NCBI GenBank assembly: GCA_013398055.1
Contig: VZRS01007523.1
Span: forward strand, 689,398 to 753,397
Reading direction: 5' to 3'
Source of the DNA: Ifrita kowaldi
Taxonomy: Eukaryota; Chordata; Aves; Passeriformes; Cinclosomatidae
Length of the DNA: 64,000 nucleotides
In this document: positions 10,524 through 21,010 of the stretch, piece after piece
Numbering within the stretch: the first letter of the stretch is position 1
Layout of the letters: each line of letters opens with the position of its first letter
The notes under the pieces: generated by a model
The model's database searches: none
The model's input: the letters and a program-made list of their open reading frames with translations, nothing else
Told to the model about the DNA's origin: nothing
Position numbers and translations under genes: made by a program

Positions 10524-13500
10524 CTAAGGAAAGAGAGATAAGCTGTTAGTGGATTTCCAGTTTTCACCAGATTTATTCTGCATGGCTCTATGAGCTAGTC
10601 CCTGTTCCAAACAGCTGGAAAGAATACTTCAGAACTGCTAAATATGCGTTTACTGTACTGCTTCAACAAAAGAAGGGGGCTCTAAGCTGTGTTAGCTGTT
10701 ATGCTAGTCCAAGGAAAGGTATTTTTCAGAAAACCATGTTTGCTACTGAATACTCCTTTGGAGCCAGTGGAGTCATGATGAGATATCTTTTAGTCAAATG
10801 CTAGAAGTCTTAAGTCAGCACTCTGGAATTGGTCCAGAATTTCCAGTGAGGGCTTCAAGTGCTGTCTCCCAAATGCAGTGATCTGGTGAAGCCACTTTTG
10901 CCCCCACAGGGTCCTGAACATGGAACCTTCCATTCGTTCAGCTAGGGAGCTTCACAATCCACAGTGCCCAGTCTGCTCTGAAGAGGGTTATATATAACCA
11001 AAGTGGAATATTTCTGCAGCTACATTATTTGATACTCTTTTGTAGAAGGTCCCAATACTAAAGAACTTTTTACTAGCCTTTGCAGCTTGGGTAACTGGTT
11101 GTGGAGCCAAGCCAAATGGAATAATGCTTTGTTAGCCTTCTTGCAACAAATACCCTCTGCTACATTACATACTAGCCTCAAAGATGCAAAGGGTTTTTGT
11201 TGTAGGGCCTCTAAAGCCAGAACTAAGCTACTACTCAAACATAGGCTCCATAGTTATTAAGGAGAAAGAAAGGTTTTTGATGGATTTCTTGTGATGGTGA
11301 TGTCATTTGGGGGGGGTTGATGGATTCTTCTTTTTTTGTTTGTGGTTTGTGTTTTGTTTTTTTGGTTTGTTCTTTTTTGATTTGTTTTGGTTTGGTTTTT
11401 TTTTTTTTTACTACTTACAGATGAGGAACTGAAAGGGTCTGTTTTATCTTGGCTTTCAAACAGGCCATCAGCTGGCAGTGCACTTTGTCGAGGAACAGGC
11501 TTTGGTGGTTCTAGAAAAGAGAGACATACTGCTGTAATCACTTAACAGCTTTAACAAGAACTCAGGTCTCCCTGTATAGCAACACCACAGCTCATCTAAT
11601 TAGAAACACAAAAATCTTACACGGAAGTTGCTTGGAGTGACTTTGAGCCACAATTTTAACTCTTGCTAATCCCTTACTAACCTTAAGCTGGATGGAAATT
11701 CTAACGTTGTACACTTAAGTTTACTTCATTCTAGTCTAGTCATTTAGGCACTAGGTGTCAGTGTTTAGCCGCTGCCGCTGATCAAGTCTTCAATTTATTA
11801 CTTGAGACAGCCCTTCAACCCTCTACTTCATTAGCTGTCAAAAAAGTTACCAATCATTTTGGGAGACAGCTTGCTACCTTCCATTTTGTCATGATCTGCA
11901 TTATCTTTAGAAATGCCTACTCTACCACTAAAGCAAAGGCTGAACACTCCAGAAGCACCTGAAAGGCTTTGCTGCTCTCCTCTCCTCGCTGGGACTGCAG
12001 GTGGCTTTGTCAGCTGGAAGTCTTTGAACATTTCCTTGACATCCTTCATTTCTTTATCCCCAAGTGGATCCAGAGCAATGAATGCATCACTCTCTTTCTT
12101 GGACAGCTCCTTCTGCGGTGTAGTTCTGGGTGGTGGCTGAGGTGGGCTGGCTGTTGTTGACACGGAGGGCAGTGCAGAGGCTGTCTGAGCTGGTAGCGTT
12201 GGAGATGTGAACACACTGCTCTGGAAGGGATTTACAGCACTGGTTGGCTGTGCCCAAGAACTAGGTGGAACCTGTGCTGGTTGTGACCAGAGACCAGAAG
12301 ACTGAGTGGGTGTGGCACCAAAAGATGCAGGTTGGTTCCAGCCTGGCACTGCTTGAGTACCAAAGGCAAGTGGTTGAGTAAATCCTGGAGACTGGGCAGG
12401 CATCATAGACCCATGAAAGACTGATGTAGCCTGAGTGAAGGAAACTGTCTGTGGGGTCCATGGTGATGAAGTTACTGGCAAGCCACCTGTGGGGAGATGG
12501 TTGTTACACAGCACTTCAGTCATCTGAAGACCACCAGCAGGAGTGCATCAATTCCACAAAGGGTACCAGCAAAAGATATTCATGTACTGTTTGCAAAAAT
12601 CTCGTGGTTTGCACTTACAAATCAAACATTTGGGGTGAAAGGGGGTGGGAGAGAGGGTTTAATTTTTTGCTTTGCTGCATTTCAGTGCTGCAAGGACAAA
12701 ATTGAGGTTGTTGTAAGGGAAGGAGGAACGCACTTAGCTCTAGCGCAGAAGTGACAGGTGGATTTGCCATATAGTTACTTCTGTTTAAATTATTATTAAG
12801 ACACTGTTACCCTGACCTCACAGGTTTTGCTTGGCTCACTTGAGCCTTGTGTACCTGAAACAGCAATCTGCTGTAAAAGTTAAAGGAAAAAGACTCTGAT
12901 CCAGTTAAGGATGCAGAGTTTAGCCTTCTATTCACAGGACTTAATAGTTTAGGGCAAACAGCACATGGATTAAAGGGTCGAGAACCACACAGGAAGCAAA
13001 GGAAAACTAGGATCTGTGTTTTGGTGTTAGCAGGTATCTTGGAGTGGAAAGAGACCTTCACTTTTGAACACTAACCTAGACCAGCCAATGGAGATGCTGT
13101 GGTAGAACTTGTTTTGAAGAGGTTCAGTGGACTAGTTGGTAGAGCTCCTGCTTGTGCCCCTGAGCTCAAGCTAAGGCTCTCCGTAGATGGCACAAAGAAG
13201 TCTGAACTGAATAAGTCATTCGATGCAGTCTAGAAAGAAAAAGAAATTTATGAGATGCTGTGGCAGAACACATGCTAGCATGATCAGGGCTCCCTAGTCC
13301 AGAGCTAGAAGATTTTTTTTATCTAAAGTGGAGGAGGGAGTTTTGATGTATCATTTAGAGTATAAGAGTTTCAAACATCATCCTTTTTTTCATGCCTATG
13401 GAGATACATGGCATTAAATAGGTAAAATATGCAGCAGTCACAAGTCAACAGCAAAAGAGCAGGACTTAAAATGACTGAATTATTTGCAATCACAGCGAGC

Positions 13501-16500
13501 TTCCCTCTGCATCCCACCCCTTTAAACATTCTACTGCTTAGTCTGCAGTAACCCCTATGGCTGTGGCAAGGCCAGCAGAGTTTTGCATAATTTGCGTACA
13601 AGACAAATCTGATTTAGAGCCACCCTGTCCCTATTCAGGCAAGTCATTGAAATTTACTTCAGTAGGCAAATACTGAGAAACTATATGGGTTTCTGTAAGC
13701 TAGTACTAGTATCTTATTGTTATGAAACCACAGGTTGATGGGCACACTGCTATCATAACAGATTCTGGCATTATATCAAGTGTTAATATGCATAGCAGCA
13801 TACTTACCAGACCTTTACAGGAGTATGAAAGCATTAAAGAAGAGAGTATAGAATTTAGTGACCATAGCTACTATGAAGCATTCATAGATATTAGAAGGTA
13901 CCATGGCTGCAGAGAGGTTAGAGTAAGCAGGGCAGGCAAAAGTAGATGTGTTGTGAATCTAGGTAGCCAGTTATGCAGTAATAAGAAAGAAAAGCTTCCT
14001 TCACCCAGCTTCTCCTAGTAAAATCATGCGTATCACCATAAATTACTTGAACACTGTTCACCTTGACAGATCTCCTTCCTCTTCCTGGCTTGGTATTCTG
14101 TGGTGGTGGGCTAATTGTTATAGACTCATGTGGCATGAATTGGATATTATTTTCAGATTCCAGCTTTACTCCATTCTGCAGAGATACTCCTTTGGAAGCA
14201 CCTTCCACAAACACGTTTGTTTGGACTTCAAGAAAGCCATTCCGTTCTCTCTCTGGTATCACATTGGAAATTCTTGCTGCAGGTGACTTACTCTCAAGTG
14301 GCCACAGGCATGTTAGTGCTTCTCGTTTGCCAGTTCTATTAGAAATCTGGTCAAACTGTTTATCAAAGTAGTCAATCTCACCATTTGAAGCACCATTACC
14401 CACTGGTGTCAAGGTACTCAGACTTTTCTTCTGATCAGATTTTAGAGAATCAAATGAAGGTGGTGCAGATTGGGCTGGCTGTGTGAAGGGATCATCACTG
14501 AAAGGGTCTGGATTAGGTGTGGGAAAGAAGCTGAGACTGGTAGAGAAAGAACTCTCAGGCAAGAAGGGTGTCTGTGCCTTTTGTTGTGGAAGAGAGGCTG
14601 TGATGCCATTCAAGAAGAGATCCTCTTTTGCAAAGGTTTGTTTGGTCTCAATTTCAGAATTAAAATCCACTAACAGAATCTCTTTAGCTTCCTATTTTTT
14701 CAGAGAGAAAAATGAAGTTAGTTATTTGTAGATTTTGGTGCACAGTGAAAAAGATCAAGGAAAATAGCTGCAAAAGAAGAGATCCTAGTATCCAATACAT
14801 TATACCAGTAAATATTCAAAATCACACAGGCAAGCACTCCTGCCTATAATCAAATTACAGCTACTTGGTTTCTGAAACTCAGTACTAAAACATCTGTTTC
14901 CAGATCCCATAGTTAAATATCAGATCCTAGTTCTTCAATCTAGTGGCTGTAGAGTCAGTAAGAACTAATCACACCTAGGCTTTCACTTGAGTCAAGCCCC
15001 TGTTTGAGTTCTAGCCCTTAGTTTTGACAAGTTGTGAAATCACACTGCCTTAGTATGACTTCAAGTTGCAGTCTCAGCTTCAGAATAACACTGGAGAACT
15101 ACTTTCCAGTGGAAGGTAACATGCTAATTCTCCACCAAGCATGCAGGAGAAGGGTAAGACCTGGTCACTGGCTGGGTTGACAGCATCAATTGTATCATGG
15201 CTGATGGTGGCTTGTAGTGCCAGATTTAAAATTATAGGATTTTTGGGGTCATACTGAGCTATGACATGGTTTATGCACAGTTTTGTGCAATTAGGCCAAA
15301 TTTTGAGCTAGAGCTACTAGAACGACATTAGTAGAATTAAGTACTAGAATGACATCTAGTGATTAAGTGGATACTTCTATAGCCCTACCCCACTAGTACA
15401 CTGATTAGTGCTAGACAGATGTCTCAGTAAAACCTGTATTCATTACTAGGACTAAACTTGCTTTCAAAGAAAAAGCCAAGGCAGCTAACCTAGACTCTAC
15501 TTACTGTGGGACTGCTCATATCAGGAGGTGTTGACATATCCCCAAACAAGTCCATCTGGTCAACTCCCTTGAAGCAAGAAATATTGAAAGAATTTATATC
15601 TGTTAGAGCTCTCACAAGAAAAAGAATCAAGCATTATGCAGATTACTGTAAAAACATCTATAAACACTGCATTTCCTACACAATATGGAGACAATCAGTT
15701 ATGAACTCCTTAATGGCATCAACAAAGTTTTAAAATTTAACCTACCAGTTTCATTTTGTCAGCTTGATCAGCAGGCAGTGTTTCGCCGCCATTCTGTAAT
15801 AGATGGATAACAGTTTCAGAAATAATTGGAATTTCAAAATTTGCCTTAAGCAAGGGACTTGCAGGCTTTAAAAAGCAAGTGATGGAAAAGGGAAGCATGA
15901 GAGAGATCACTACTCAATATTAGTTCCATAGACTCCTTTTATTTCAATTTCAATGTAATTGGGCATCTGACATTGCCTTCATAAAGCTGGCAGCATAAAG
16001 AAAGTCAAAGTTAGGTGTGGTGCAGCAGCATACCTAATCAAGAGAGGCTGAGTGGGAGTAACCTACCTCAGTCTTACTTGCTTCTTCACTCTAAAGAAAA
16101 AAGAAGACTTTTAATACCTAAACATCATGTAGAATGTCAAAAGTCTGTCACTTTGGAGGAGCTTACCAGACCTAGACAATCAGACAGCTGGCACAACTGC
16201 CAACCAATAGCTTCCAGTGTTCCTGGGTTTAGGCAGAGCTCAGTGTCAAGTCTTACAAGAGCCCAAAGCTCAGCCAAAGTTGAAACAAGCTTTATGCAGA
16301 GTCATGCAGTTTCTATATTTTTACTCGCCTTTTTCTTTTCTTCTTCCTTCTTCTTCATATTATATATTAGTTGGAAGAGGTCCTTAAGATCAGAAACCAG
16401 AGGCTCAGCCTAGAAAAGGATGTAGATTTTAGGCCATGTACTACTTTTACCTGGACTTCTACTGCTGCAATCTGTGCAACAAGCCAAACATTCATAAATG

Positions 16501-19500
16501 GTGCAAGGCTTAGATTGAGATAACAGGAAAAGCAAGAGTTTAAAGACCTATTTAGTCTTCATACAAGATTCTGCTTATGCAGAATCCAAGGGGAACGGAA
16601 CACAACCAGTGTAGTACTGTTGTTAATTTTACAGGAAAAATGGCTGCGCACAAGTTTGTGCTAACCTGTCATGTTTTTGCTAAAAAAGTAGTAGCAATAC
16701 TTCTTAAGTGCATGGCAAGCCCTAGAAGTGCAAAATTTATCCAAGCCTTCTGGTAGTCTCCTGAGAAGAAAAGCGTTTTGCATTTTTCTATTTTCTACCA
16801 ACCCCAGCACTGAACCTGGAGAAAGCTTCTATAAATAATACTACTTTTATTTTAAACAGTATACAAATAGCAAATGAGCAAGGCACCTGCAATGTGTAAA
16901 GCAGAGACCAGCTTTAAATGGGATCTGTGACACAATGACAGTTTAATGTGAATTAGAAAGGCATGGCATGCCCTGCACATACATTAACAAGAATGTTTTT
17001 GCTGAGATGGTGGCAAGTTCATCTACACTGCTCTGGAGCTCTTCTGTCAGGCACACAGCAGCTGTGTCAATGTCTAATGTAGAACAAGTCCTCCTCTTCA
17101 GCCACTACCTTTGGTTCAAGCAGAGAATCCTTTGAACAGATCTCACTGTTTACACCTGATAACCATCCTCTCCTAATCACAGGGTTTAGACATGCAGCTG
17201 CAGAAAGAGCCACTTCAAGAATTACCGACTTTAACAAGGAGTAGAGCTGCAGCAGACTAGAGATGCAAAAGTCCTTACTTCTGAGCTGGACAAGTTTATG
17301 TCAAAAATAACCAGCAGCAAGTCAAGAGCTGCCTAAAGCCTGGCTGAGCTTAGAGGCTGGCAAGCAGCATCCCGTGGTGAAATGAGGGAATAGACTCCGG
17401 GGTACATACAAAAGGCTTTTGTACTTAATCTACAATTCCACTGAAACCAATACAATTATTGGTCAGAATGCTGACAAACTAATTAAACAAACTTAGAAGA
17501 GGGTCTTATAGCTGCTACTGAAGTAGTAACATGCTCCAACACGGAGCTCCTCAGCCCCACTGTAGTGGGTCCTAAGCTGCCAATAGGTTCTCTGGGAGGG
17601 CAGGCAGGCAGGAATGGGTAAAAGACATTTCTAGCTTTGAAGTCTGGGCTTATCAAGTCATTATAGCAACTATTATAAAATCATTATAAAGATGAGCTGA
17701 TAAACAGTAAATACCTAACTTCAGGTTGTTTGTGAAGCTGCATAATTCTCAGCAGTATTTTTAAGTAGCTTGTTTCCAATATTGCTGACATACAGATTCC
17801 CTTCAGAGAGGCTAACCTTGCACACAGGATTTCTGCATGGGAGGAACCTATCACAGAGGGATCCCAATCCCTCCCACAAGTTAGGGTTAGGAGGTCCTAG
17901 GAGGACCAGGCCTGTCATTCACAGGCCCCAGAATCATCGTTATTAAATAAGTGATTTCCCTGCTGTGCAAAGCATCACATGAACTAGACTAATGTAGTTA
18001 TATATTCCTGTTAATTTTGAGTGAAGCTCTGGCTACTTTACTTAAGAATTTGTACTCTCACAGTGGGAAGCCTGTGATAACGGCTCTGTTCATCTCACTA
18101 ATGACTTTCATGGTACATAGACAAGTTCAGCATTGTTAATCATAGTAACCAAGACTACTTGAGTGCTTTTATTCTGGACTACAAAGAAACTGTACAAGTC
18201 AGAAACCAGTGTTTACACAGTAAATTCCTACTGTCCTTCTTTCAATAAAGTCTGTCCATGCATGCTGGTATTCCTGATAAGAATTTTGTAGGATTACCAA
18301 CAAAACACTACACCCTTATCACATGTTAAATGTTTATACAGCAGCCTTATCCACAGCATGTGAAAAAAGTATCTGATCCATACCTGCTGGGCTGTTTTTA
18401 TGGCAAAAAACTGGTGCTGGCCTTCTCCTCCACATATATAGCCAAAGGCACGATTGTCTGTTACATCCCGAGCAATAAAGGAGATTTTGTTTACTGGATG
18501 CTCATGCTCTATGACCTGGAATTGGGAAAAAAATAACTATTGGTTTAAATTGCTGGAAACATAATAGCTCCCATTCTCTGTAGTCAGAATGATTGAGACT
18601 GTTGAAAAGCTTCAGTCCAAACCTCAGATTTATCAGCCTTTGACTAAGCACAATAGGACATAGCTATCTTTTTGCCAGGAGTCTTCAACATTGCAAACAT
18701 TTCACAAGCCAATTTTTATATGTGGAAGTGGGGTATGGTGCCATGAAGGAATCTAGTTCAGATTGGTCTAACTTCTAGGTGCCTCACTGGCTTTAAGAAT
18801 CACATTTAGAAAATACGTTATATCTTACCCCAGTTTTCTCGTCTATTATCTTGATACCAGAGAGGGAAATGTTTACCCAGATCTTCTGTTTGTGTTGACC
18901 CTGGGAGCGGGCTGCTGCTGCCATTCCCTAAAGAGGATGAATGTCAAAGTATTGATGAGACTTCTGTTGAATTGAGCTTTAATTTTTCTTTGCAACACAT
19001 GACTGCTTAGGTGTAAAGCGATACCACAGAACTAGAATATTTGCTTTGTAAATGTTTTAGAGCTTTAGAACTGATTTTAGTTCACAAAACTGCTGCAGTA
19101 GCAGCATCTTTACCTGCTTTTCCAGCCTGATTGAAGGTATGTGAGTGTTCTGTACTACAGAAGTGATAGTCTTTGTTGCTGCAGGGATTAATTAATTTTT
19201 TAGTTTATCTGTATCACTTGGTGTCACCATTGACACAGGATGCCAACTCGTGCTTTGAGGTCAGTGTTAAATTGCACAGCAATCTCCCCTTCCCTTCCAA
19301 ACCCCAAGCTCATAATTTATGATGAAGTTCTTACTGCCAGCATTCATACTAGATGCCTACAGACCCAAAGGAATGTTCCCAAACTTTTTGAGAAATGTCC
19401 TTTGAGCCAGAGGTTACAGCTTAGGAAGTAACATCCATCTAGACAGTGCTGTTAGCATCTACATTACCATTAAGCTCTATTTGAAGTTTTGCCAAAGTGA

Positions 19501-20984
19501 CTATTTGATTTGCTTTTTGAAGGCTAACCAGAGATTGTTCCTTACATGACAGCTCAAGCCCTTACCTTCAGCTTCATCATGGAATCCTGACTCATTTTGT
19601 CTCCTCTTGCCTCAGGAACATCATCTATGCCAATCAGTTTAGCCTTGTATTTTACACCATCACCTTTGAATCTAGCCAAGAGGGATTCATCTGTCTTTTC
19701 TGGCCCTGGAGACAGAGAAAAGGTTTGGTGGGTCTGTTTGTTTGTTGAGGTTACTTTTGGGTGAGTTGGGTTTCATTTGTTTGTTTTTTGGTTGTTTTTT
19801 TTTCATTTTGTTTGGTTTTTTTTTAAGATAGAAATTGCAGTTTTGCTGATTTGTTATCTTTAAAAAAATATACACCATATAAGTACATGTTAAAAATGTC
19901 CCTTGAGTACAGCTGACTAATAATCCATGTGCACTGCAAGACAGTTACTCTTTTAAGGTCACAGTACTCGCAGAATGTGGCCTCAGTTCAAGGAGCGGAG
20001 TCCTTGAAGGGGTGCTTAAGACCTGGGGGCTTCAGAATGATTGTTCACCACATAAAAGACTAAAATATCGATAAGCAACAGCCAAGTAAATACAAGTGCT
20101 AAGAAAAAACACCACGAAGAAATGGTACTTCCAATGGTCATACAGGGTATTCAATAAAGCCTTTAGGTGTTATCCCCATGTTCTGATGTGGCCAGATCTC
20201 TTCTTGCTGTGCAAAAATAATCTCCCAATTCCCATACTAGAACCTGCTATCAGCACCATCGTTTCTACAAGTCCTAGTACTCTTGTCCTTCTAATCATTT
20301 GGGATTTTAGCTAATTTGTTATTTCTACTGTTCCTGCTACTAGGAACTGTTTGCTTTTCTTCTCTGCATGCTCAACACAGTTCAAGTATGTACCTATGTA
20401 TTTGCATATGAGGTAATCATTTTTACATGATCTAACCTATCAAAAAATCTATTATCTGATATACAATAATTCTCATGGAATGAGTTTTCTAACTTCCCTG
20501 GACTAGAATCTGTATCCAGCACAAAACTCCTTCTCTGGAGGGTGGGGAGGAGTCAGGTTAAAGTTCAGACTAACTGCTACCACCATGGTACAGGGTCTGG
20601 TCACCTCAGGAGGCTCTCACTTCTCTGGGCTCTTGCTAACTTGTCAGGCTCAGCAAACAACTTATTAAATAAGTGGAACTGAGAGCTTTAGAACTTAAGG
20701 CTAGAAAAAACCCTTTAAAACTAAAAGCCTACCTTCTGGTTAAGTTTATTAACCAGAGTTTTACTCACTTCTAGTTAGCTGGAAAACTCAGTTATTTTAG
20801 CAGTAATGGGAGGATGATCTTAATTTAGGCAAATGCAAAAGATTCAGGACATAGAATAAAGGAGGTGTTCAAGTGGTAAACATTTCTTACCTTTCTTTTT
20901 TTCCTTCTTTGAGGATTGTGGCTTTGGTGGAACCTGTTGTTCAGGTGGGCTGTTGGTAGCAGTAGTTTCAGCTTCAGTAGACAT
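10461..20984 (-). CDS. DAB2: Disabled homolog 2, clathrin adaptor (13 coding exons, 751 aa)
   Basis: Joined minus-strand exons: 20891-20984, 19566-19705, 18829-18927, 18384-18515, 16329-16409, 16067-16090, 15746-15793, 15505-15567, 14062-14691, 13076-13229, 11851-12486, 11419-11510, 10461-10523; 2256 nt with stop, no frame break. Human DAB2 is 770 aa. The protein is a cytosolic endocytic adaptor for LDL-receptor-family cargo and also acts in TGF-beta, Wnt and Ras signalling. Visible parts: Ser24 and the following Lys-rich patch (26-31); PTB domain about 36-180, with IWVNISLSGIKIID and GYICGGEGQHQFFAIKT nearly identical to mammals; clathrin box LVDF (234-237); AP-2-binding DPF at 289-291 and 294-296; NPFQSS in the middle; proline-rich SH3 ligands PPAVPARRGE and EPPKPVPRQ; C-terminal GNPFA. 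Start chosen because it gives the MSTEAETTATN N-terminus homologous to human MSNEVETSATN. Odd points: a GC donor after the 81-nt exon, loss of three NPF motifs relative to human, and a diverged myosin VI segment. Confidence 0.96.
10524..11418 (-). other. DAB2 intron with low-complexity T/G-rich tract
   Basis: 895 nt. On the plus strand 11316-11413 is T/G-rich with a T13 run and a G8 run; in the sense strand it is an A/C-rich start of the intron immediately after the donor. Confidence 0.8.
11419..11510 (-). CDS. DAB2: DAB2 exon, residues 701-731
   Basis: 92 nt, acceptor CTCTTTTCTAG, donor GTAAGT. It encodes EPPKPVPRQSALPADGLFES and QDKTDPFSSSS. EPPKPVPRQ is a class-type SH3 ligand conserved with human EPPKPAPRQ. 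The DPF occupies the place of a human NPF. Confidence 0.9.
11851..12486 (-). CDS. DAB2: DAB2 exon, residues 489-700 (Pro/Ser/Gln-rich, NPF, SH3 ligands)
   Basis: 636 nt, acceptor ATCTCCCCACAG, donor GTAACT. A low-complexity adaptor tail with repeated W (WTPQT, GWNQPASF, LWSQPAQ, SWAQPTS), NPFQSSVF, SPPQPPPRTTPQK, the strongly conserved DAFIALDPLGDKEMKDVKEM then FKDFQ, and PPAVPARRGEQ. The end (VGISKDNADHDKMEG) covers the myosin VI-binding segment and differs from human. Reading through the donor adds GNFFDS and a stop. Confidence 0.94.
13076..13229 (-). CDS. DAB2: DAB2 exon, residues 438-488
   Basis: 154 nt, acceptor TTTCTTTCTAG, donor GTTAGT. It encodes TASNDLFSSDFFVPSTESLS onward to LNLFKTSSTTASPLAGL plus one base. 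It is Ser/Thr/Pro-rich and aligns to human SSANDLLASDIF and NPLDLFKTSAP. Confidence 0.9.
14062..14691 (-). CDS. DAB2: DAB2 large 210-codon exon, residues 228-437 (p96-specific region)
   Basis: 630 nt, phase 0 at both ends, acceptor CTGAAAAAATAG, donor GTGAAC. It carries the clathrin box LLVDF, the AP-2-binding FFPTPNPDPFSDDPFTQP with two DPF motifs, FDQISNRTGK and GRGRRS. In mammals the equivalent exon (about 218 aa) is skipped to make the shorter p67 isoform that lacks clathrin/AP-2 binding. The symmetric phases here permit the same switch. Confidence 0.95.
15505..15567 (-). CDS. DAB2: DAB2 exon, residues 207-227
   Basis: 63 nt, acceptor TTGCTTCAAG, donor GTAAGT. It encodes GVDQMDLFGDMSTPPDMSSP and T. 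The VDQMDLFGDMSTPPD block is conserved with human. Confidence 0.92.
15746..15793 (-). CDS. DAB2: DAB2 exon, residues 191-206
   Basis: 48 nt, phase 0 to 0, acceptor TCTATTACAG, donor GTAGGT. It encodes NGGETLPADQADKMKL, aligned to human NGSEALMILDDQTNKLK. Confidence 0.88.
16067..16090 (-). CDS. DAB2: DAB2 24-nt microexon, residues 183-190
   Basis: Acceptor TTTTTTCTTTAG and donor GTAGGT enclose AGTGAAGAAGCAAGTAAGAC plus TGAG, encoding SEEASKTE. It fills exactly the gap to human IEEASKAVE, so it is real despite its size. Both boundaries are phase 0, so skipping would preserve the frame. Confidence 0.85.
16329..16409 (-). CDS. DAB2: DAB2 exon, residues 156-182 (end of PTB), GC donor
   Basis: 81 nt. 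It encodes AEPLVSDLKDLFQLIYNMKK and KEEEKKK, the C-terminal PTB helix and a charged tail. The 3' end reads AAAAAG then GCGAGT: only a GC donor here keeps the frame into the next exon. A GT four bases downstream would shift it. Confidence 0.9.
16410..18383 (-). other. DAB2 intron, about 2.0 kb
   Basis: GT-AG intron between the PTB core exon and the PTB C-terminal helix exon. It is unique-looking sequence and I see no gene or repeat. Confidence 0.75.
18384..18515 (-). CDS. DAB2: DAB2 exon, residues 112-155 (PTB core)
   Basis: 132 nt, donor GTATGG. It encodes VIEHEHPVNKISFIARDVTD and NRAFGYICGGEGQHQFFAIK to TAQQ, the peptide-binding groove that recognises NPxY sorting signals. Confidence 0.95.
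18829..18927 (-). CDS. DAB2: DAB2 exon, residues 79-111 (PTB)
   Basis: 99 nt, acceptor CTCTTTAG, donor GTAAGA. It encodes GMAAAARSQGQHKQKIWVNI then SLSGIKIIDEKTG. The match to human DAB2 has a single Gly/Ala and a Lys/Arg change. Confidence 0.95.
19566..19705 (-). CDS. DAB2: DAB2 exon, residues 32-78 (PTB start)
   Basis: 140 nt, GT-AG. It encodes GPEKTDESLLARFKGDGVKY to SQDSMMKLK. ARFKGDGVKYKAKLIGIDDV is the first strand and helix of the Disabled-type PTB fold and is practically identical to mammals. Confidence 0.95.
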
Positions 20985-21010
20985 GATGGGATGGTGGCCA
21001 GTTACGTTTG
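20891..21010 (-). CDS. DAB2: DAB2 exon with start codon
   Basis: 26 nt of 5' UTR after the acceptor AAGCCTACAG, then ATG at 20982-20984 in the context CATCCCATCATG. It encodes residues 1-31 (MSTEAETTATNSPPEQQ to KKEKKK) plus one base, donor GTAAG. The lysine cluster beside the PTB domain is the phosphoinositide/sulfatide-binding patch known for DAB2. The acceptor is less certain than the donor. Confidence 0.88.

Larger units (their letters stand above)
11511..15504 (-). other. DAB2 introns between the exons at 11851, 13076 and 14062
   Basis: The non-coding parts are 11511-11850, 12487-13075, 13230-14061 and 14692-15504. I see no repeats or extra exons with coding homology in them. Confidence 0.7.
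18516..20890 (-). other. DAB2 introns across the PTB-coding exons
   Basis: Non-coding parts are 18516-18828, 18928-19565 and 19706-20890. A T/G-rich low-complexity tract lies at 19735-19825, directly 5' of the exon acceptor at 19706 in the sense direction. No further exon found. Confidence 0.7.

Noticed and set aside
11257..11418. Extension of the DAB2 exon frame into a Lys/Asn/Thr-rich stretch
   Set aside because: It translates the intron past the GTAAGT donor. The Lys-rich tail is the A/C-rich low-complexity tract.
11913..12461. Plus-strand and second minus-strand frames over the DAB2 636-nt exon
   Set aside because: Shadows of the real coding frame, which aligns with DAB2.
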